The translations under genes were made by a program, and so were the position numbers. The notes beneath the pieces are model-generated. The model saw nothing but the letters and a program-made list of their open reading frames with translations, did not search any database and was not told where the DNA came from. Below are positions 56,950 to 64,000 of a stretch of 64,000 bases of DNA, piece after piece (the stretch's first letter is position 1; the number at the start of each line of letters is the position of its first letter). Source of the DNA: Linum tenue (lineage: Eukaryota > Streptophyta > Magnoliopsida > Malpighiales > Linaceae); NCBI GenBank assembly GCA_946122785.1, contig CAMGYJ010000011.1:56718449-56782448 (forward strand), read 5' to 3'.

Positions 56950-59900
56950 ATGTCTCTCGCCGGAACGCCGCCGCATCCCGCGGCGGACTCCTCCCCATGG
57001 GAATGCATGCTCCCCGGCCCGCCGTCCCGCAACAACTTCGGCTCCGTCGACATTTCCCCCTCCGGCCTCCTCGCCTTCCCATCCGGATCCTCAATCTCCG
57101 TCGTCGACTCCCGCTCCCTCCAGCACATCTCCACCATCCCGCTCCCCGCCCCTTCTTCCCCCTCCTCCTCCTCCGCCTCCGCCGCCGCCGCCGCTCTCTC
57201 CCCGTTCGTCACCTCCGTCCGCTGGACTCCCCTCCCCCTCAGCCGCGACCTCCTCGTCACCGAGCCGTCCTCCTCCCACCTCATCCTCGCCGTCGGGGAC
57301 CGGCACGGCCGGATCGCGCTCGTCGACTTCCGCCACAAATCCGTCCTCCTCTGGCTCGATTCCTCCGATTCCGCCTCCAAGTCCGGAATTCAGGACCTCT
57401 GCTGGATCCTATTCCGCCCCGACGCCTACATCCTCGCGGCGATCTCCGGCCCCTCGACGCTCTCCCTCTACAACGCCACCACGGGCCACTGCTTCTTCAA
57501 GTACGATTCGACTCCCGAGCTCCTCTCCTGCGTCCGCCGCGATCCGTTCGATCCCCGGCATTGCTGCGTGATTGGACTCAAGGGCTTCCTGCTCTCCATC
57601 GTGGTGCTGGGAGAAGCGGAGGACGAGGTTGTGGTCGAGGTGCTTCGGATTCCTACCGATTGCACGGAGTTTCTGAAGCTCGAGAGGGATGCTGCCAGCA
57701 ATGGATCGTCCTCCTCCTCCACGCCAGCGGCGGCCGCCTTCCCGCGGTACTCCGTGAAGCTGACGTTCTCGCCGCAGTGGAGGCACATTCTGTTCGTGAC
57801 GTTTCCTAGAGAACTGGTGGTTTTCGATTTGCAGTATGAGACTGCGCTTTCCAATTCTTCCCTGCCGAGAGGTTGCTCCAAGTTTCTGGATGTGTTGACG
57901 GATCCGAACAGCGACTTCTTGTACTGTGCACACTTGGATGGCAAGCTAAGCGTCTGGCGGCGAAAAGAGTAAGTTGTTTCTTTATGATTCATCAGGTGTT
58001 TGGTTCAGTAGGAACGTTTGAATTGCTTGTGGGGAGCAAATAGGGAATTCAGTATGACTGAAGCAAATGAGGAATTCAATGTGACTGATGGCTGTAGGCA
58101 CTGAGAATCTCTAGTTTTCCTTCTAGGTGATGGAGTGAATATAATGGCTTTCCATAGCAAGAAATAGGTCTGATTCGCCGAGTTCCTAGTTAATTGTCTT
58201 TGCAAATGGAAGAGTTAATGAAACACCAAAGGGAGCAAGGTTGGTGTTCTAGCATTCCGTTAAAGGACAATTCGGATATTGGCAGGTCCATCTGAATGGC
58301 GTTCTAGTACTGGAAAAATGTTGCTTCATTGCTCATGATTTAGGAAAGATTCGTTTACTAGAACCAAGTTGGAGCTCAAATGAATTCTTTTGACGTGGGG
58401 AGAGCCGTTATTTTCACTTTTGAATGGCTGGTAGGGATGTGAAATGTGGTTAATGAGATCCTAATGAAAGATCCAAAAGGTTGTTTATGAACTGCTTTCA
58501 ATCTTAATTTCTATTTTGTTTTACCGTATCTGGAATTTTTTCTCAATACTAAATGGCTTAAAGCTGATACTTACATTCGCCACTGCGCATTGTTGGGATC
58601 AAACTGCTTTTACCTGTTATATTCTAGTTCTTTGAAGCGATAGGCTGGTTACTCATTCTGCTATCATTAGCATATTGCCACTGCCTAAACTTATTCCTGC
58701 GGTCATTCAATTTTGATGCACGTGTACTGAGCATGAGAGCCTCCCTGGTCCGAACCTTTCTATCTGTCCATTGGGTTTTTTTTTTTACCTTACTTGATTA
58801 GATTTGTATTTTGTTGTTACTTTTGAATTTTGATATGCATAGCTTAATTCACAATCTCTCTCTCGCTCTCTTTTTTCCTTCAAAAAGAGGAGAGCAGGTG
58901 CACTTATGTTGTGCAATGGAAGAACTAATGCCTTCAATCGGCTCTTCTGTTCCTTCGCCGTCATTACTTGCTGTAACCATCTGTCAATCAGAGTCAACGC
59001 TCCAGAATGTTGCCAAGTTATACCGGGATGTGCCTAACACTCCTCAGACCAAGGATTTTGATAATCCTTTTGATTTCTATGAGGAGACTCAACTTATTTC
59101 TAAGTCACACATGATTTCAATTTCTGATGATGGCAAAGTATGTAATTGGCTTCTGACTGCTAAAGAGATAGTAGAAAGGGATGTCGAGGTTATCCCATAC
59201 ACAGGAGAGGATGCTGATGGTATAGCTTCCACTGACGGTATCAACCTGGAAAGAAACAAGCAGCAGGAAAATTTGAGCGGCAATAAAGGTCGGTCATCAT
59301 CTGTTGCCAGTGAGGAGAATACAACATTCAAGGCAAGGAATCTCTTGCTCCCCTTTCTTATTCTTAAAATTTTGGAATTTCAGCTTTTATCTTAGATCCT
59401 TACCTAAGTGCATTTGAGAATGGTCTTTCTTCGAAATGTAAGCTAAATGGTGATTGCGTACTTAATACATAGCCTTTGCCACCCATATTGGCTTACTCAT
59501 TTCTTGCATCTAAAATCATCTACATTTTGAAGGTTCTTAAGTGTGTGTATTAATTGAGCATAATCATTATCTTCCTAATAGGGGTTTCTTATTTTGCTTG
59601 GACCTGTTAGCTAACATTTCCAAGCTCGTATGTAACTAGACTTCTCTAAGAAAGCTGTCAAATTGTTAGGATGAAGAGCCTTCAAAGAAAATTAAGTGCA
59701 TCCATCAGGGGGAGCTAATTAGGCAATGTCTTAAGATGCTTGCTTTTCTTAGGTGGTACAAACAGTGAAAGGACTAGTTAATGTAGCATATTTACAATGC
59801 TAAGCACTGGTTACTGTAGCACATTTGTGATGCTAAGTCCATGAGGTCTTTATTACTTGTCAAGAGTGTGAGAAGTAACATGCTAATTGTTTTTTTTTTC

Positions 59901-62900
59901 TTGTTTTCACTTGTTATTGTGGGGAACGAACTAAACCCGTTTTGTTCTTTCTGGATCATTTACGCGAACTAACGAGACCAATAACGGATGCAGATATGCT
60001 TGGTTGGGCAGTTGCAGCTTCTTTCTTCAACATTAACAATGCTGGCGGTGCCATCTCCTTCTCTAACAGCTACTTTAGCTCGTAAGTCTCATCTTTCTGC
60101 TTTTATTTGTTTCATTTCCAGTATTGATTACTTTTTTGAGTTAGCAGTACCTTTAGTGCTGCTACTGCCAATTGTTTAATGAGGTGATACCTAAATTGGA
60201 AACAAATTGGTTAATGAGATAATATCACGCAGGTGGGGGAAATTATCCTGCTGTAGCTATCCCACTTGTTGCTTTAGGAACTCAGAGTGGAATGATTGAT
60301 ATTGTTGATGTCTCTGCTAATGCTGTTGCGGCTAGTTTTTCTGTTCACACAAGCGCAGTTCGTGGTCTGCGATGGCTTGGAAACTCTAGATTGGTTTCAT
60401 TTTCTTACAATCAGGTGCAGATCTATCTAATTTTTTGTCATTACTTAATCACGGCATTGTAAACTTGAATATGTTCTATCCTGCCATTTCAACACTTTTT
60501 ACATGTTGGAGCCAGGCTAATGAAAAAACTGGAGGTTATGTCAATAGGCTTGTCGTGACCTGTGTTAGAAGTGGCCTTAACAGACCATTTCGAGTTTTAC
60601 ACAAGCCAGAGCGAGCACCAATTAGAGCTTTACGGGCTTCTTCATCAGGAAGGTAACTGGAAAGTTCAAATGTTGATTAACTTATCTCTATAATGCCTTC
60701 CAACCGCATGGTTGATATATCATAACATTTTTCTTATTTTCATCTCAAATTGTGCGGTTGTCAAATTTAGGTACCTCCTTATTTTGTTTCGTGATGCACC
60801 CGTGGAAGTTTGGGCAATGACAAAAAGTCCCATTATGGTTTGTTGTCAAATACCTTCTCTTTTCATATTCTCCAATTGGTTACATTTTAACTGTTTATGT
60901 TATTACCAGCTGCCTTAATTCTATCAAGGTGTGAATTTGGTTACAAATAGCATATTCTAGTATACGAGAAAACTCTATCTGTTTCGTCTTGCATATCTAT
61001 TTTAATATCCTTCAGCTCTTTTATTTCTCACCTCCATGTAATTCTTAATAGGAAGTTGTTAACTAACTATAGTTTTGCTCAGCAAATTAATCTTGGGTTT
61101 CCCAGACCTTAGCCCCATTATGTAGACTTTTGTTTCTCAGTCATCCATGCTGCCTTTTCAGTCTTCTTCCTAAATAGTTCCTTTTTCCCTTTACTCTTCT
61201 TTTGGGGTTCTAACTTCTATGTGCGGGAGTCCTGAGATTTTTGACATTTTCTTCAACCCCCTAAGGTCTTCTCCTGTTGGCTTCTTGTAGTTTGTTCTTT
61301 TCATTTTGATATGTCAAATGGCTTCAACTGTCAAGACTCAAGAGGAACATGTAGATGGAAGTAATGTTGGTATGAAGTTTAACAATACTTTTTTTTGACA
61401 AATGCTTATTAGTCATCAATATCTCTGTAGCTTAGATCATTAGCTCTTCCATTCACGGTGTTGGAATGGACCCTTCCAACCGTTCCAAAGCCAGTCCAGA
61501 ATGGTCCTTCTACGCCAAAAGCAAAGGAAGGTACACCTAGAGCATCAGATGGATCATCCACCCCAAAAGCGACTTCATCAGAATCTAGTGAGCTTTCAAG
61601 CAGAAGTATTTTTTATGATCTTTTTATTAGTCCGAGTGTCTAAAAGTATCTGGATAGTTTTCTTTGTTTATAAAAGACTGCCCCTGAATATGGAAGTAGC
61701 TTTTATGTGCAGCAGCTGCGAGCTTAGATACATCTCAAGATGAAGCCGCAGAAAGCTTTGCATTTGCACTTGTGAATGGAGCACTTGGAGTTTTTGAGGT
61801 TCACGGACGGAAAATCCGAGATTTTAGGTATGTGCTGTCCATTTCTACATGGTCAAAAGAACTATGTGGGTTTCTAGGATACTACTACTCAATTTCCTTG
61901 CCGTGCTTGCTAACTTATAAGGTATTAGTGATGCTTTCTGTAGTGCTTTCCTTGCTTATAATGTTTCTTCTGGTTTCTTTTCCTCGTGTTAGACCAAAAT
62001 GGCCTTCTTCTTCATTTGTTGCATCCGATGGACTAATCACAGCAATGGCCTACCGGTTGCCTCATGTGGTATGCACAAAGGTTCAGTCTGCCAGGTTAAT
62101 CACAGTTTGGTTCTTCCCCGATTATCATTTTTGATGCAGTGACTGAATATTTCTCAGGTAATGGGGGACAGAACAGGGAACATAAGGTGGTGGGATGTAA
62201 CAACTGGGTCATCTTCATCATTTAATACTCACCGAGAGGGGATTCGAAGGCTTAAGTTCTCTCCTGTAGTCCCTGGAGATCAAAGCAGAGGCCGGATAGC
62301 TGTGCTTTTCTATGATAATACATTTTCTGTATTCGATCTTGTAAGTTTGAAACCCTTCCAATTGACAGATCTTATCATGCATTTCCTAGGTAACTGCATG
62401 AACCACTCTTGCCTAGTGTCATTCAGATTTCTGTTTGAAATGCAGCCTATGGATGGATAAGATTTATTGATGTGCAATTTTCATGTATTTATTGATTTCT
62501 TGTGTGTGTGTTTATTTTTTACTTCAATGTGCAGGATTCACCAGACCCGTTAGCTAATTCCCTTCTCCAGCCCCAGTTTCCTGGAACTTTAGTGTTGGAA
62601 CTCGATTGGTTGCCCCTGAGAACAGATAAACATGACCCTCTGGTATTGTGTATTGCTGGAGCTGATAGTAGCTTTCGCCTTCTTGAAGTTAATGTGTATG
62701 TTCCACCTTAAACAAGGAATCAGTTTATATTTTATGCTACAAACTATCCAAACCTGATCATTCAGTATTACATTCGACTCTAGGAGTTTGACATGGTAAA
62801 CGACATAATTAATGTATTGTATTTCATAATTTTCCCTAAGAAATTATAAGTTAAGATCTTTTTGGAGAATAATTCACTATGCATAGACTAACTTGGGAAA

Positions 62901-63990
62901 GAATTTTGAAGTTAAGATTTTTTTATGATATTTGATGCTTAAACTATTGATGATGCTGTATATGCAGGCAAGATAAAAGACATGGCTATATACCTCAGCC
63001 TCAGCCAGTTAAAGAGAGATTCCGCCCTGTTCCCATTTGCTCTCCCATACTGCTACCTACTCCCCATGCACTGGTAATTATAATTCTTCTCTGGTGATTT
63101 TATCTTTCCCGTGTGAAGCCTTTATTGACCCAAAAGCAGCCTGTCTACTTCTGATGTTGTTTTTAATGCAGGCTTTGCGAATGATCTTGCAATTGGGTGT
63201 GAAGCCTTCATGGTTTAATACTTGTAGCACAGCCATTGATAAGAGACCACAGTCAATTCCTGAGGCTTCTTCATCAGCAGGAGATTTACGTAGTTACATG
63301 ATCGATCTACCAGCTATTGGTGATTCTGTGGTGCCAGAAATGCTCCTTAAAGTCTTGGAACCATATCGAAAAGAAGGTGTTTATTATATTATTATTATTT
63401 TCTTCTTCTTTAATGTTTGTTCCCCCTTCGCTCATCTTTTAGTCAGTCTGATTGCTTACCTTTACATATTTCCCAGGCTGCATACTTGATGATGAAGTAG
63501 CAAAACTCTATGCAACTGTGGTCAATAAAGGTTCGGCTGTAAGGTTTGCATTTGCAGCTGCTATTTTTGGCGAAGCCTCAGAAGCACTCTTCTGGATGCA
63601 ATTGCCTCGTGCTGTGAAGCATTTGATGAGCAAATTAGTTAGCAAGTCACCGTTGAAATCTGCACTGTCGGCAACAGTGGCAGAGCTAGATGGTGCAGTT
63701 ATGTTGACCAGAATCATCTCGAGGGAGAAGTCATTGGTTACTATGGGGAATACGGACTCGTTGGTGAGAGAGATCTAGGATATTTTTTAATGCTTGTTCT
63801 TAAATTTAATTTCTTCTGTTACTTGAATGTAAAATGACATTGTTTTGACTTTGCTATCTTTGTAGCAGAATCAGGGTCAACTTAGATTAATGGCTTTTCA
63901 GCAAGAAGAGTTGTGGGAGAGTGCCAATGAGCGTATTCCTTGGCACGAGAAACTGGAGGGAGAAGCAGCCATGCAGAATCAAGTGCACGA
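56950..63990 (+). CDS. WDR11: WDR11-like WD-repeat protein, 3' end beyond window
   Basis: Fifteen exons visible: 56950-57968, 58888-59332, 59994-60081, 60233-60414, 60516-60652, 60771-60837, 61431-61587, 61713-61827, 61993-62068, 62158-62340, 62535-62695, 62968-63073, 63172-63376, 63477-63763 and 63866-63990. They join in frame to about 1117 codons; Arabidopsis WDR11 is, as I recall, about 1345 aa, so about 230 residues lie outside. WDR11 is a large WD-repeat scaffold; in animals it acts in a trans-Golgi vesicle-tethering complex. Recognisable blocks are HLDGKLSVWRR, LVGQLQLLSSTLTMLAVPSP, VHTSAVRGLRWLGNSRLVSF, LLILFRDAPVEVWAM, FAFALVNGALGVFEVHG, GNIRWWDVTTG, EGIRRLKFSPVVPGD, LVLCIAGADSSFRLLEV, LRMILQLGVKPSWFNT and RLMAFQQEELWESANERIPW. 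Exon 1 is GC-rich with a Ser/Ala run. Exon 2 appears to use a GC donor (AAG|GCAAGG at 59333). Confidence 0.94.
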
Positions 63991-64000
63991 GTAAGTCTCT

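Noticed and set aside
56523..57380. Long minus-strand frame (285 aa) overlapping WDR11 exon 1
   Set aside because: It is the complement of a GC-rich coding exon, has a low-complexity Glu/Arg composition and no family motif. WDR11 on the plus strand is well supported by conserved blocks and splicing.
1..64000. CRISPR arrays, operons, prophage or bacterial elements
   Set aside because: Spliced plant genes and plant transposons occupy the window. No prokaryotic gene organisation or spacer-repeat array was seen.

Overview
The window is nuclear DNA from a flowering plant, most likely a core eudicot. All recognisable genes are intron-bearing plant families: a YABBY transcription factor, phytocyanins, the plant-specific nuclear envelope protein KAKU4, a thylakoid lumen protein, and plant MBD and WDR11 genes. 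Introns are GT-AG, apart from one probable GC-AG, and intergenic DNA is AT-rich and littered with plant transposons. I cannot name the species from sequence alone.

Layout. 1-4.3 kb: KAKU4-like gene (+) behind paired G-boxes and a telo-box. 4.9-5.6 kb: a hAT-type MITE with a perfect 8-bp target duplication. 10.6-13.1 kb: YABBY5-type gene (-). 13.2-21.5 kb: long intergenic stretch with no gene I can support. 22.1-24.6 kb (+) and 25.3-26.4 kb (-): convergent MBD10/11-type and MPH2-type (thylakoid lumen) genes. 27-29.5 kb: two inverted-repeat elements sitting between AT microsatellites. 31.4-33.4 kb: GH17 beta-1,3-glucanase with a predicted GPI anchor (+). 34-44 kb: transposon-rich block with an acidic pseudogene, a possible LTR remnant, a poly(A) retroposon, two Harbinger-type MITEs, an internally deleted LINE and a P450 fragment. 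The same block holds a degraded or partial gene for a coiled-coil, Asn/Asp-rich protein whose 3' part is tandemly amplified with an exact 215-bp period. 44.5-48.3 kb: about 10.8 copies of a 347-bp tandem repeat whose monomer is itself two related half-units. 49.7-54.0 kb: a tandem pair of phytocyanin genes, each encoding two complete cupredoxin domains in one polypeptide. 57.0 kb to the end: WDR11-like gene (+), 15 exons visible, running off the window.

The genes do not form a functional cluster. Their products act at the nuclear envelope, in leaf polarity transcription, in chromatin, in the thylakoid lumen, at the cell wall and plasma membrane, and in the endomembrane system. The parts most worth a second look are the two-domain phytocyanins, whose intron phases record a probable gene fusion; the heterodimeric 347-bp array abutting a P450 fragment; the 215-bp exon-plus-intron amplification; and the LINE relic that joins DUF4283 to RNase H inside a perfect target duplication.

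Gene models were built by hand from splice signals, reading-frame continuity and remembered family sequence. Exon phases were checked arithmetically for every full model. Family assignments come from recalled motifs, not from a database search.
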